Below are positions 34,218-47,384 of a DNA stretch of 64,000 bases, piece after piece. How positions within the stretch are numbered: the first letter of the stretch is position 1; the number at the start of each line of letters is the position of its first letter. The notes beneath the pieces were generated by a model. The model was given only the letters and a program-made list of their open reading frames with translations, had not been told where the DNA came from and did no database searches. Made by a program: the position numbers and the translations under genes. The stretch comes from Punica granatum (Eukaryota; Streptophyta; Magnoliopsida; Myrtales; Lythraceae): assembly GCF_007655135.1 (NCBI RefSeq), contig NW_022204375.1, positions 1 to 64,000 on the forward strand. The letters are read 5' to 3'.

Positions 34218-37200
34218 TGTCAGCACCCCATTTTGGCCCACGGGCTTCCTACGAGAGAATCTCCGACCAAAGCCCGGGTTACTATTCATCACCCGACGAT
34301 CATAGGCGAATATGCGGGCACAGAGACATGAATTACAGGAGAAAAGCAGGGTGCACTAAAAAGGCAGAGGAAAGCTATCAAAAGAACAGACAAACGAGGA
34401 ACCCCGAAAACAGCGGAGCCGGCACTATGGCACTATTCATCGCCGGATCACCGGAGCGTCAGAAGATACCCAATATGGGACTTTAAAAATCCCTCTTGGT
34501 ACCAAAATGACCAATGGCACCTCCGAGCGCATTTCAGAAGCCTCCTGCTTAAGCCGAGGCACACCCGAACATTTGCAGACGCCTTCCTAACGGGGCTCCC
34601 GGGACGCCCGATCCACGGACAAGTAAACGGCACCCGGAAACAGGCCTGCACACCCCCAAGGACCACCAGGACCAAGGAATAAGTTTCAGACTGCCTTTCA
34701 GAGTTAGTCTTGGTCTCTCGAGCGGATCGCGACCCGGAGAAAGGACCCCTTTTTGCACAGAAACGTGGCCAGAGACGCTTTTAATGAACCGTCAGTGCAC
34801 GAAATCCGCGCCAACCAATCCCGAAGACCCCAAGGCCTGGGAAAACGAACCCTGATCGCATTGTACAATCCATTTGGGTTTCCCGGGTACTATTCCGGCA
34901 ACAAAAGGGCCCCTTTCAAGCGGAATCTTGCGCTTAGAGCTCATTCGAGGAAATGTTGACGTCCGAGCTTTGCACCACCCACTCCCAACAACCCCCAGGG
35001 GCTAGGAAATCATTTCGGTTCTGACCAAGCAAGTCATACCGATCTCCCGAGTGACATTTCAATGGTCACGAATGCCTCCCGACAAGCCTTCGGGACTCGT
35101 TTTTGACAAACGGAGATCACAGTGGTCTCCGAACACATCAGAACACTCGGGAAACACTGAGAAAGCCCCATTCGCGGATTCCTAGGACGCCTCCGGATAT
35201 CGATCTCCAACCGAGGCCAACAAGTAAACCGTTCTGTCTAAAGCACAAAGCATGCCGACACGAGCGGTACATCACGCAGAGGCGCGAACAAGCGATAGAA
35301 ATGGACAACTTCACCCCGATCATCCAAACGGAGCAAAACCGGCTTTCGAGTCCCCGGGACGCCCGAGCATTCATCCATACGAAGAATGTCAATACAAGGC
35401 TCATTAAAACCGTATTCGCGCATACATCGATAATTCGTCGTTCAAGCGAATCACGGAAATCGAATGCGTGATCAATCAAGCCCCGAGCTTCTTCCGGCTT
35501 TTTTCCTAATCAAGTGGGACCCTTGAGCTAGCCAAGCCGAGCCGAGCCGAGCCGCGAGCCATGGCTCTCCTCTAAAGACAAGCCAAATGAGCCTCCACCA
35601 CACATTTTCAAAATATCTTCTTACACCCATCACCTCCCTTCTCCCATCCATCACCTCCCATCCACTTTCCCCTAACTTCCCCTACACTCAACATGACAAC
35701 TTCCCCACCCTAATCTTCCTTCCAAAAATTCGGATCCCCTAAGCACCACTTAATTGCACTTAACTCCACTTAATCTTGTCATATAGTCTTCCTTTATAAG
35801 CCCATTGCATCATTAACTTAATGACAACTCCTCTTGCACTCTCTCTCTAGTATTTCTCACTCAAACAAATGCTCTCAACCTCCCAAGAACTTCAGCAAAA
35901 TCGCAGCAAGCAAGAACCACCCAAAAACCAAGCAAAACACTCAAGACTTAAGTCGGAATCCATCCCGACTTAAATCCAAACTTGACCAAACTTCATATCC
36001 CACATGTATTCGACCTCCCGAGTCCATTTCCGGTGTTAGTTTCAGCATTTGAAGCTCCCAGCATGCAGATCTAGAACATTTCAGAATCGGGCCTCTAGGT
36101 ACTTTCTCGGTTCCTAGGCGAGTCCCGCCCCCCAACTTTGCTCGAGCCTTGACCAAACTTCTTACCCCACATGTTTTCGACCTTCTAAATCCATTTCCGA
36201 GCCTAGATTTAGCATTTGAAGCCTCCAACACACCGTTTCAGCAGGTAGCAGAAACAGTGCAGAAACGGGTTTCCATGGCCACCCCGGGATCCTTGGCACG
36301 CCATTTCTTCCCACGACCATGGCGAGTCGTGCCATCACTTCATAGGGGTTCCTCACAACCCTCACTCTTCCTCGTGACAAGGTGGTCACGTGCCGAGAGC
36401 CGTTCAACCGTGCACCACCGCCTTTTCTCTCCTTTCTCCCTTCACAGATTTTTCCAGTTTTTTTACCGGTTTTCTTTGCATCTTTCAAGAAAATAGACAT
36501 GTCTAATCCTCATGAAACCACTTCAGGTATGATCCTCACTCAGTTAGGAGTCCAATGCCACCGATCTCGCACCAAAAGACCACCGGGAGCCTCCCGTAGA
36601 GTCGTTTCTTCATCGGGTGCCAGTCAGGTCTTTTCCTCTGGTTGTCTTTTCTAACCCGAACTTTGCAGGGATGCACAGGTCGGCTCGTGTTGAATCTCGC
36701 TACGAGCCACCCATCACCGTGCTCCTCACTCAGTTAGGAGTCCAATGCCACCGACCTTGCATCAAAAGACCACCGGGAGCCTCCTGTGGAGCCGTTTCTT
36801 CATCGGGTGCCAGTCGGGTCTGTTTTGACCCGACTGGGTCTGTCCTTTTTTTACTGACCCGACTTTGTTTTTGATTTCCGGAAAATCTACGGATGCTCTC
36901 CTCCCGAAACCACCACAGGAGTGATCCTTAGACTCTTGGGAATCCAACGCAACTGGCCCCGCGCGGAAATTCCATCCCGATCAACCGGTACAGCCCCGAC
37001 AAGCCAGACTGCCAGTCGGGTCTGCCAGTCGACCCGACTGCACCGGTTCGGGTCTGTTCGTTCCAACCGAGTCTCCCGACTCTTTCCTCGTGTTCCGAGG
37101 CTAGGTAACATTCCTCTACGACTTAGAGAAGCTAGGATCCCCGATGTTTGCTTGTTATGAAGTGTTAATGTGATTTATAAACCGGAAATCATGAAAGTTG

Positions 37201-39610
37201 CTATTTTTCTTCTAGATCCGGACTTCCTCATGCCTTTCCATGCACATACGTCCATCATATTCCATTTATGTGCTCATATCATATCCGTATGATGCATAAG
37301 TTCATGTGCCATGATAGGAAAAGATCCAAATCGGGGCCGAAGAGACCATCCCGACCCGTGTGAGCCACGGAAGCTCCCGGTCATTCTTGATGGAATACGG
37401 CCGAGAGGTTCCTTGGACCACACAAGTCCGGGAGGCCCTCTTTCGCCTCGAGATGGGCCGATTCCCGTGTTTTATCCGTTTTGTTATCACTTGAGTCGAT
37501 GCCGTTTTATTGATTCCGCTTAAATATTTTGTTCGTGCGTGTTTGTATGCTCTTTTGCGTGATTATGACCATGGCGGCATCGATGTGATTAAAACGTGTG
37601 TTATTATCGTGTTTGATGTATCATGCATGTAAGATACGATCGTCACCGAATAATTTCACGAATGGGAGAAACGGGACGTATCATTCGGCTAATTAAATCA
37701 CTTGGACCAAATAATTGGGTTAATCGATCCTTAATTCGTAAACGCATCGATGGTTTACGGAACGGCGAGAATGCCCTTTTTCACTAAAATTCACAATTTC
37801 AAAATACCGAGACGCGTAACACGAATAGAATTGACGTCTAGCGAGTACTCACGTGCCTTGACTCGAGTCCGGGCCCAATTTGAGGCGGCCCGAGTCGGGG
37901 CATGAGAATCCTTCTTAGACTCCTTCATGTGACGCAAATCTCCAATTTATACACGAACATCACAATTTTATCATCCAAGGGCATAACCGTCATTCCTTGA
38001 TTCACCGATACCCTAGGCGCTAGGAAGCCGGAAACGCCTCGATCTATGGACGGAAAAGGGCTACCCGTTCGGGTACGAGTTTCATTCACACGGCCCATTC
38101 CGTCCACTTTCGGTGTTTCTATCTTCCTATCGTAGATTCGGTGGGGAGCATTTTATTTCAGTTACAAAATACAAAGAACCGGACTAATCATACATTCGGC
38201 CTAATCAAACACTAGATAATGGATAAGCGGAATGATAGATTCCAATCTAGAGTCAAAACACGAGTTTGGATAATTCGGTGAAACCGTAGCGACACTTAAC
38301 TGAATAAGAGTCTTAAAACAAACACACACATGTAATTAGCTTAGAACCCTATTCTAATCCACCATCTATGTTTGCCTAGGTTAGATACATTGTTTGCTAA
38401 TCAACCCCGATTAATAACTGATTAAATCACGTACATTCGACTTAATACACCACTTGTCTGTATTCACCGACAATTGTCAGTTGCTTTCTGTATCGTGTCA
38501 GTTACATCAGTTTTCTTCAGTTTTATTCTTGCTTTTGATGATTTATTGCGGTTCGGGCCCGAACCCATAAGTCACGTGTTGCATGGGGTCCAACGCCCCA
38601 AATCACCGAACACGAGGTCCAACGCCTCTTAACTCACCGAGCGCGTGCAACTCGAGTGCGGAATGGGATCTAGCCTCGATTCACCGTCACACTCCGAATA
38701 CGGCCTATGTGGAAGGCGGATTTGGATTGAGCGCGTGAAACGTGTTTAGATATCACCCGGGAGCTCGATCGATCCAACGGTTACAGTGGAAACAAGTCGT
38801 TTTTCTGCAAACCGACGGTTCGATCGGACCCGACCCCCGGCTCTTTGAGCCCGCGTTGCCTTAATTTATTTATCGGTTATTCAAAATACACGGTGAGCAG
38901 GAGCGGAATAGTGGCCCAATGCAAACCGATCGGGATCCATTTACTTATTCGGTTATACTTTGTAATTGTTCGAGAGAACATTGTGAGGATTCTATTTGTA
39001 TGTTCATTCATCTCCTTGTAAGGATCCCCGATCGGTGAGCGAGAGGTCCGAGTGCTGGATCGGTTAAGTTGATCTATCGCCACCAAAGGGTGAGTAAGCT
39101 TGGATACTCGTGGTTTCGGTTCACGCAGGGAATCAACCATCACGGTTCGATGAACTGTAACGCTAAGATAGTGAACCGACTCCTCGATGCACAAGCCTAC
39201 TCATCTTTCGGACTCTTGGTCCAACTTGATCAATTCATCGAATTTACGGTGTCAAAACGGGCGAGTCGAGCGCAACTCTAAATCACGCGGTAAATAAACA
39301 AAATGGCAAGCCTAGCAAGCTAGAGTACCGAGAGGGCGTGCGGGATATAGGTCCGCACGTAATAGAACCCCCGAATTCGGAATTTTCGGTTCCGTACGAC
39401 CATTGCCTTAGCATTTAGGTGTATCCCGTACCCCTAGACCCGGGTAACTTGCCGGCCCTCGACCCTCGGGTCGTAAAATGGCAAGTGGCGACTCCTTCTC
39501 TCACGCGTGTCCGTCACGCGTCCCCCCCCCCGGGAAGGTGGACACTCCCAAGCCGCGCGATCCAAAAGCGCGCATGCGTGCCCCGACGAGATCAAATTCG
39601 GGTGCGCACA
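34218..39610 (+). repeat. LTR D3, second inner LTR of element D (5393 bp)
   Basis: Nearly identical to D2 and sharing its diagnostic variants. Private changes include GCCTAGATTTAGC (near 36204) and the final base changes around the poly-C run (10 long). It is preceded by a polypurine tract and followed by a PBS, so it is shared by I2 and I3. Confidence 0.92.
35793..35800 (+). promoter_or_regulatory. TATA motif of LTR D3
   Basis: TTTATAAG, same offset and context as in D1. Confidence 0.5.
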
Positions 39611-39613
39611 GCT

Positions 39614-39631
39614 TGGCGACTCCGCTGGGGA
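39614..39631 (+). promoter_or_regulatory. PBS of internal region I3, one-base variant
   Basis: TGGCGACTCCGCTGGGGA differs from the other three PBS copies by A to G at the eleventh base. It is still a clear tRNA-Arg-type site. Confidence 0.78.
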
Positions 39632-41301
39632 CATCTAGAGGGTTCGGGCTCAATCCCGTTTGCTTGCTTGCTTGTTTATTTACTGCTTTCCGTCGTTTAC
39701 CGCTTATCTATTTACGCACATTTATTTCACGTATGCATTGCATATCATACTAGTTTCTTAGGTATCTTGTCCGACATCCCACGGGCACCAATATAGGAAG
39801 CTAGGTTAGTCAGAGGTTCCGAGTAAGGGAACGGATCGAGTCGGCTATGCCACCGAACCGGCCCCCAAAGATCCTCGCTCGATTTCAAGGAATTCACACC
39901 CTTGAGTCGGGAGCCCCCATCCATAGATAGCACGGTCCCTGTAGCACCGAACCATGCATCGTGCTATGCCTCCATGCAAGCCTTCAACCCGACTCCGACA
40001 AATAGTCCATCAGGTCGGCCTGCGTGCCACTTTGAGTCTCTTCTATTTCGAGAGTGATGTACATGTACCTTGTAATTTATATTAAGCCGTGGGCATTTAC
40101 TCTCTTCGTACACATGCATCGTGCAGTTTTCAAAAATTAGGATGTCATTCATGTTGACAAGTCCTAAACGGAGTTTCCTGTCGTCTTGGTAAGGGACGCC
40201 TTGCTCGGCCTCCTGCCCGCGCCTCGACAAAGTCCGCCAACACACGAGGACCTCACCGACTCGCCACAGAACGCAAATGGGGTATATTCCGGGACAAAAT
40301 GATCGACCTCATCAACACTAGGTTCGATCACCGAGAGGTCGCTGAGAGATGAAGAACTCGCCGGCCAACCACCTTAGAGGGATCTCTCCCAAACCCGTGC
40401 CAAGATGCAGAGATGCGGTCAGGAGCTTGCTTGAGCGAACGCCGCCCTAGAGAGGTCTAGGAAGAGGGCTCGAGGAGGCCCACACATGCACTCTAGGATA
40501 GATATCTCTGTAAGGCCCTCGCCTAGAACCGATGCTTTCCGGGGCCGCGCTCGCTCAAACCCCGAGTGTGGTGGCAAATCAGCTTAAGGCTCTATTTTAC
40601 AAAATTTGCATTGTATTTTGAACCTTTCGAGTCAATGTGAACGACAACATTAGCTTTTGAAAACTCACGTACTGCATGCATCCTATCCATTTACTGTTTT
40701 ACACTACAATTAACACTACCACACGGTAGACAAAGTTGTGACCGCCTTTGCAGGTGGACCTCTCGTGGTCCTCACCCTTCCTCCACGGCGAGACGATCGG
40801 TAGCTCAAGGGCCAACCATCCAGGCAACACTAACTCCCCATTAATCCCGCGCAATCGATTATGTCATTGCATGGTTGAGCACACGTCCCTCTATGCTACA
40901 AGTGCTTCCATCAGCACAACTGAGCGTGCCATTTCCGCGTCGTGCCAGCATGCCTCCACCTTCTCCATGCACACACCCTCGGCGTGCTCGTACGACGCCT
41001 ACCAGGCTAGTTCAATCCCCTAAGCCCTTACGCTGAAATCGCGAATATGGTTTACTCCTTCATTATTTTCTTTTCCCATTGTAGGAAATTCTACACAAGA
41101 AGACAGCCTGAATACTGATCGACCACAATTGAGACAACAAACGTCTTCCATCCATCCAGCTCCTTGGGATTTCAACACTGAGTCCCCATCCCTGCTCCAC
41201 AAAGCAAGACCGCAAGCAAATCAGCGTCACCGCATTGCAGCGCCTCACGCTATTCCTCAGCATTGACCTTTGCTTTCGCATTTCTTGCACTTTCCTATCA
41301 A

Positions 41302-43746
41302 CCCCGCATTTATTGCATCGGGCTTCGGCCCCTCATCGGGCTTTGGCCTGCATCGGGCTCCGGCCCCGCATTTACTGCATCGGGCTCCGGCCCCGCGTTT
41401 ACTGCATCGGGCTTCGGCCCCGCATCGGGCTCCGGCCTCGCATTTACTGCATCGGGCTTCGGCCCCGCATCGGGCTCCGGCCCCGCATCGGGCTCCGGCC
41501 CCTCATCGGGCTTTGGCCCCGCATCGGGCTCCGGCCCCGCATTTACTGCATCGGGCTCCGGCCCCGCGTTTACTGCATCGGGCTCCTGCCCCGCGTTTAC
41601 TGCATCGGGCTCCGGCCCCGCGTTTACTGCATCGGGCTCCGGCCCCGCGTTTACTGCATCGGGCTCCGGCCCGCATTTACTGCATCGGGCTTCGGCCCCG
41701 CACTGCATCGGGCTCGGCCCCGCATCGGGCTCGGCCCCGCATCGGGCTCCGGCCCCGCATCGGGCTCCGGCCCGCATTTATCGGGCTGCATTTACTGCAT
41801 CGGGCTTCGGCCCCGCATCGGGCTCCGGCCCTGCATCGGGCTTCGGCCCCTCATCGGGCTTTGGCCCCGCATCGGGCTCCGGCCCCGCATTTACTGCATC
41901 GGGCTCCGGCCCCGCGTTTACTGCATCGGGCTTCGGCCCCGCATCGGGCTCCGGCCTCGCATTTACTGCATCGGGCTTCGGCCCCGCATCGGGCTCCGGC
42001 CCTGCATCGGGCTCCGGCCCCTCATCGGGCTTTGGCCCCGCATCGGGCTCCAGCCCTGCATTTACTGCATCGGGCTCCGACCCCGTATTTACTGCATCGG
42101 GCTTCGGCCTCGCATCGGGCTCCGGCCCTGCATCGGGCTCCGGCCCCTCATCAGGCTTTGGCCCCGCATCGGGCTCCGGCCCCGCATTTACTGCATCGGG
42201 CTCCGGCCCCGCATCAGGCTCCGGCCCGGCATCGGGCTCCGGCCCCGCATTTACTGCATCGGGCTCCGACCCCGTATTTACTGCATCGGGCTTCGGCCTC
42301 GCATCGGGCTCCGGCCCTGCATCGGGCTTCGGCCCCTCATCGGGCTTTGGCCCCGCATCGGGCTCCGGCCCCGCATTTACTGCATCGGGCTCCGGCCCCG
42401 CGTTTACTGCATCGGGCTCTGGCCCCGCGTTTACTGCATCGGGCTTCGGCCCCGCATCGGGCTCCGGCCCTGCATCGGGCTTCGGCCCCTCATCGGGCTT
42501 TGGCCCCGCATCGGGCTCCGGCCCTGCATTTACTGCATCGGGCTCCGACCCCGTATTTACTGCATCGGGCTTCGGCCTCGCATCGGGCTCCGGCCCTGCA
42601 TCGGGCTCCGGCCCCTCATCGGGCTTTGGCCCCGCATCGGGCTCCGGCCCTGCATTTACTGCATCGGGCTCCGACCCCGTATTTACTGCATCGGGCTTCG
42701 GCCTCGCATCGGGCTCCGGCCCTGCATCGAGCTCCGGCCCCTCATCGGGCTTTGGCCCCGCATCGGGCTCCAGCCCCGCATTTACTGCATCGGGCTCCGG
42801 CCCCGCATCAGGCTCCGGCCCGGCATCGGGCTCCGGCCCCGCATTTACTGCATCGGGCTTCGGCCCCGCATTTACTGCATCGGGCTCCGGCCCCGCATTT
42901 ACTGCATCGGGCTTCGGCCCCGCATCGGGCTCCGGCCCTGCATCGGGCTTCGGCCCCGCATTTACTGCATCGGGCTCCGGCCCCGCATTTACTGCATCGG
43001 GCTTCGACCCCGCATTTACTGCATCGGGCTTCGTCCTCACATCGGGCTCCGGCCCTGCTTCGGGCTCCGGCCCCTCATCGGGCTCCGGCCCCGCATCGGG
43101 CTCCGGCCCCGCATTTACTGCATCGGGCTCCGGCCCCGCGTTTACTGCATCGGGCTTCGGCCCCGCATTTACTGCATCGGGCTCCGGCCCCGCATTTACT
43201 GCATCGGGCTTCGACCCCGCATTTACTGCATCGGGCTTCGGCCTCACATCGGGCTCCGGCCCTGCTTCGGGCTCCGGCCCCTCATCGGGCTCCGGCCCCG
43301 CATCGGGCTCCGGCCCCGCATTTACTGCATCGGGCTCCGGCCCCGCGTTTACTGCATCGGGCTTCGGCCCCGCATCGGGCTCCGGCCCCGCATCGGGCTC
43401 CAGCCCCGCGTTTACTGCATCGGGCTTCGGCACCGCATCGGGCTCCGGCCCTGCATTGGGCTCCGGCCCCGCAATTACTGCATTGGGCTTCGGCCCCGCA
43501 TCGAGCTCCGGCCTTGCATCGGGCTCCGGCCCTGCATCGGGTTCCGGTCCCGCATTTACTTTTGGGTTTCGGCCCTGCATCGGGCTCCGGCCCCACTTTT
43601 GGGCTTTAGCCCCACTTTTGGGCTTCGGCCCCACTTTTGGGCTTCGGCCCCTCATCGGGCCTCGGTCCCGCATTTGCTGCTTTTGGGCTCCGGCCCCGCA
43701 TTTACTGCTTTCAGGTTTTGACCACTCGCGTTTACTGCTTTCAGGC
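41302..43746 (+). repeat. Tandem array a in I3 (largest copy)
   Basis: Same 9-bp-based modules. TCATCGGGCTTT-type block starts fall at 41851, 42022, 42148, 42337, 42490, 42616 and 42742; every interval is a multiple of 9, and 126 recurs three times. A short irregular stretch at about 41665-41790 contains several single-base losses and broken units. A larger segment (about 42960-43120) is repeated at about 43150-43340. Confidence 0.95.
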
Positions 43747-46233
43747 TCAACTAAAATCCAAAATCGACTTGGATTCAAATTCATCCAAGCGATACTCCGA
43801 GGAGCAAGTCTAATCCTTCAACCGCAAAAGATCACAGGCAACAGCTCCGACGAACAGAGCATGGCCCTGCCCACCCGCCGCGAAAGTCACTAGCACGATC
43901 ACATCTCCGACCTGAGAATGATCCCTGCCCACCCTCCGCTGTGGCCATCAACCAGCCACTGGGGCAACATGCACTCTTCCCTAAACTCTCTTTTACATTT
44001 ATTCATGAATGGGCTCCAGGCATGAACAAACCCTTCAAGTGGCACTTGGACCATCCCAGAGATGCTCTATTGGTTTTGTCGGACCTATTCGACTCGCCTG
44101 TCCTCATTGGACCCGGCTCCTCGAGCCTTCTTCTAGGACGGCTGCGCATGCCAACCCGTAATCAGGGAAAGTACACCTATATGGCCCTAGTCACGGTTTG
44201 CCCACTCCAGGGTGGTGATGACTAAACTCTCGGAATTGAGTGTCCCTCACGCGCGGCACTCCATGGGTCGCACGCTGGACGATGGGACTTCCCATGGGAT
44301 CACTTTACATTTCTTACCGTACATTCCACCGTACAATCACCCAATGCATCATCTTCTTTGTCATCTCTCACAGGGACATGCCGGTTACAGGCAAAGAACG
44401 ATACACGGGTTCACATCTCCCTGAGAATTCCACTCGGACCCTTTGCTCATACTTCGACGAGGGAGGTTTCCGACGAATATGTACCCCCTATGAAGCCGAC
44501 GACGAAAGCGTTCGAACGAGCCGCATGCCTTCAACGCAACCGTCTTAATCGACAAACAAACATGCCTATCGGCTTTGAGAGCACACCTCTCCGGCGTACA
44601 ACTGATGCTGGAGCGACAACGCACGATCGGGTGCGGCAATCATACAAGACTCCCGACACAGGCTACAATGATCAGGGCATCCCCGTCCAACATTCACGCG
44701 GAGGCAACCTTGGTCACCCACACTCCTGGGGCAATTTTGTTTTCGTTTTAGACAATAGGGGAAATAACTTGTAAAGCTTGCAAGGACAAAAGACGCGAAG
44801 TTCGACTTTCGAGTGCACAAGAATCAGACTTCTGAGAAAACCAGCCATCACAAAATTGGGCTAGGATAACGAAGTACATCAAGTCTCCATGGGGCTAAGC
44901 AAACAAAAGTGGCCTCGGCAATGCAAAGTCGAGGAGTTTCAAACAAATACAAGGGGCACAATACAGACCCCAACTGCAAAAAAAAAAAACAGAGCGAAAA
45001 GACGCGGGAAAAACCCGCCAACAAAGAAGAGAAGAGAGAGAGAAAAGAAGCGGGAAAAACCCGCCAACAAAAAATGGGGCAATGCCGAGGTTTACCAAAA
45101 GCACCGGCACCCCAAATCCAAAAGAAATGAACAAACCCCGACAAAAAGGGGAAGCAGCAGACACAACTCCTCGACGGAGACAGAATGTAACGCACTCGGA
45201 AGTCGATTTATTCGAACCCTTCGCCCTTGCAAACTCGAGAGACAAAAGAATCGAGCCTGCTAGGTCGAAAACCCCTCGGGGCGATCTAGGCAAAAATTAG
45301 GGCAAAAGAGAGGCACGACTGAAAATCCCAAGGCGGGCGGTCGTGGCAAAAGGAGAGTTCATCCCCTTTAGGTTGAGAGGTACGGTCCCGAGGCGGGTGA
45401 CCGTAGCAAAAGGAGAGTAAAATGAGAGATAAACAAAACAGTCACCCTGGGCCTTCGCACACTGCGCGGACCAGGGATCCCCAAGGGAAATGGCCAGGTT
45501 ATCTACTCCAACACGACCCCGATCGGCTCTCCTACCGAACTCAACCGTCCAAGGCGGATTCTTCTTCAAGCACAGCGGGCGACCAAGCACGCAATCCAAA
45601 CAGTTTAAGACAGCCAACGCCAACCGAAGGACGGAAGAGAAGGGGGTACATCTCACGACAAGCGTGAACCCGTGTATCCTTTTAGCCTTGGGCAATCGGC
45701 TCCCCAAGCTTTCTCTTTTCTCCTTGTCATTTACATAACTCCAAAATGGGTCACAGCCACCCTTCAATCGGCTACCACAAAGCCAAAATCCTAGACATTT
45801 CTTTCCGGGAGTCTAGTCATAACACTCTGAAAATAACTAGACCGAGGTCTGACCAAGTTTGAACAAAATTCCGCATGCGGGTTACAAATGCAGCCACCCT
45901 ACGGTATCCTGATGAGAAGGGTCCTAAGTTTACGGGCGCGTCGAACAACCGATAGAGTCGCTTGGGCACCTTTGAGAACGTCTCGATATGCCCATGCAAG
46001 GCCAACAGGAGCCCCGGAGGCCTCACATCGGGGCCTCTGAAAGCGGGACCCCCATTCGCATCACCAAAGCAAAAACTCTCCACGGGTCGCCCAGGCAACC
46101 CGAAACTGAAGAGCATGCGTTACAAACACTTCATTTTACCTGTGCTTACAAATCGCTAGTAATCCCATGACTTACTAATGATGTCAGGATCACAGGTACA
46201 ACAAACACAAGAACTACGGCGAACTCTGATTTT

Positions 46234-47173
46234 CGACCCCTCGGGTCCATCTCGGCTTTTAAATTCCAGTTCAGGTCTATCCTGGCCCCTCGGGTCCATC
46301 CCGGCTTTTAAATTTCTGTTCAGGTCTATCCTGGCCCCTCGGGTCCATCCCGGCTTTTAAATTTCTGTTCAGGTCTATCCTGGCCCCTAGGGTCCATCCC
46401 GGCTTTTAAATTTCTGTTCAGGTCTATCCTGGCCCCTCGGGTCCACCCCGGCTTTTAAATTCCAGTTCAGGTCTATCCTGGCCCCTCGGGTCCATCCGGG
46501 CTTTTAAATTTCTGTTCAGGTCTATCCTGGCCCCTCGGGTCCATCCCGGCTTTTAAATTCCAGTTCAGGTCTATCCTGGCCCCTCGGGTCCATCCCGGCT
46601 TTTAAATTCCAGTTCAGGTCTATCCTGGACCCTCGGGTCCATCCCGGCTTTTAAATTCCAGTTCAGGTCTATCCTGGCCCGTCGGGTCCATCCCGGCTTT
46701 TAAATTCCAGTTCAGGTCTATCCTGGCCCCTCGGGTCCATCCCGGCTTTTAAATTTCTGTTCAGGTCTATCCTGGCCCCTCGGGTCCATCCCGGCTTTTA
46801 AATTCCAGTTCAGGTCTATCCTGGCCCCTCGGGTCCATCCCGGCTTTTAAATTCCAGTTCAGGTCTATCCTGGCCCCTCGGGTCCATCCCGGCTTTTAAA
46901 TTCCAGTTCAGGTCTATCCTGGCCCCTCGGGTCCATCCCGGCTTTTAAATTTCTGTTCAGGTCTATCCTGGCCTCTCGGGTCCATCCCGGCTTTTAAATT
47001 TATGTTCAGGTCTATCCTGGCCCCTCGGGTCCACCCCGGCTTTTAAATTCCAGTTCAGGTCTATCCTGGCCCCTCGGGTCCATCCCGGCTTTTAAATTTC
47101 TGTTCTGGTCTATCCTGGCCCCTCGGGTCCATCCCGGCTTTTAAATTTCTGTTCTGGTCTATCCTGGCCCCTT
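46234..47173 (+). repeat. Tandem array b in I3 (49-bp unit, about 19 copies)
   Basis: Same unit as in I1 and I2, counted at 19 copies of GGCTTTTAAAT. Confidence 0.94.
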
Positions 47174-47370
47174 TCAGGTTCATCCCGTTTTCTTTCGGGT
47201 TTATCCCAGTTTCCTTCGGGTCCGTCCCGGTCTTAATTTCCAGCAATATCCCTATACATCCAAGCAGGCCGCGAGCAGCCACGGTGAAGCTACAACGGAG
47301 CGGTCGCCAGGACCAAAAAGGGGATGCTTGTTATGGTCTTTGGCCACATCCTCTAACCGAGCATGCAACC

Positions 47371-47379
47371 AAAGAGGGG
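47371..47379 (+). promoter_or_regulatory. Polypurine tract of I3
   Basis: AAAGAGGGG followed by CAAGC and the TGTCAGC start of LTR D4. Confidence 0.7.
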
Positions 47380-47384
47380 CAAGC

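Larger units (their letters stand above)
39611..47384 (+). mobile_element. Internal region I3 of element D (7774 bp, non-coding)
   Basis: Same order of parts as I1 and I2. It is the longest because array a is expanded (41302-43746). It keeps both copies of the 46-bp GCGGGAAAAACCCGC repeat (45004 and 45050), like I1 and element C. Array b is at 46234-47173. No gene is seen. Confidence 0.87.

Noticed and set aside
41235..43893. Frames up to 876 codons in array a of I3
   Set aside because: Repeat artefact, interrupted by the irregular patch at 41665-41790. The composition looks collagen- or proline-rich, but no domain is present.
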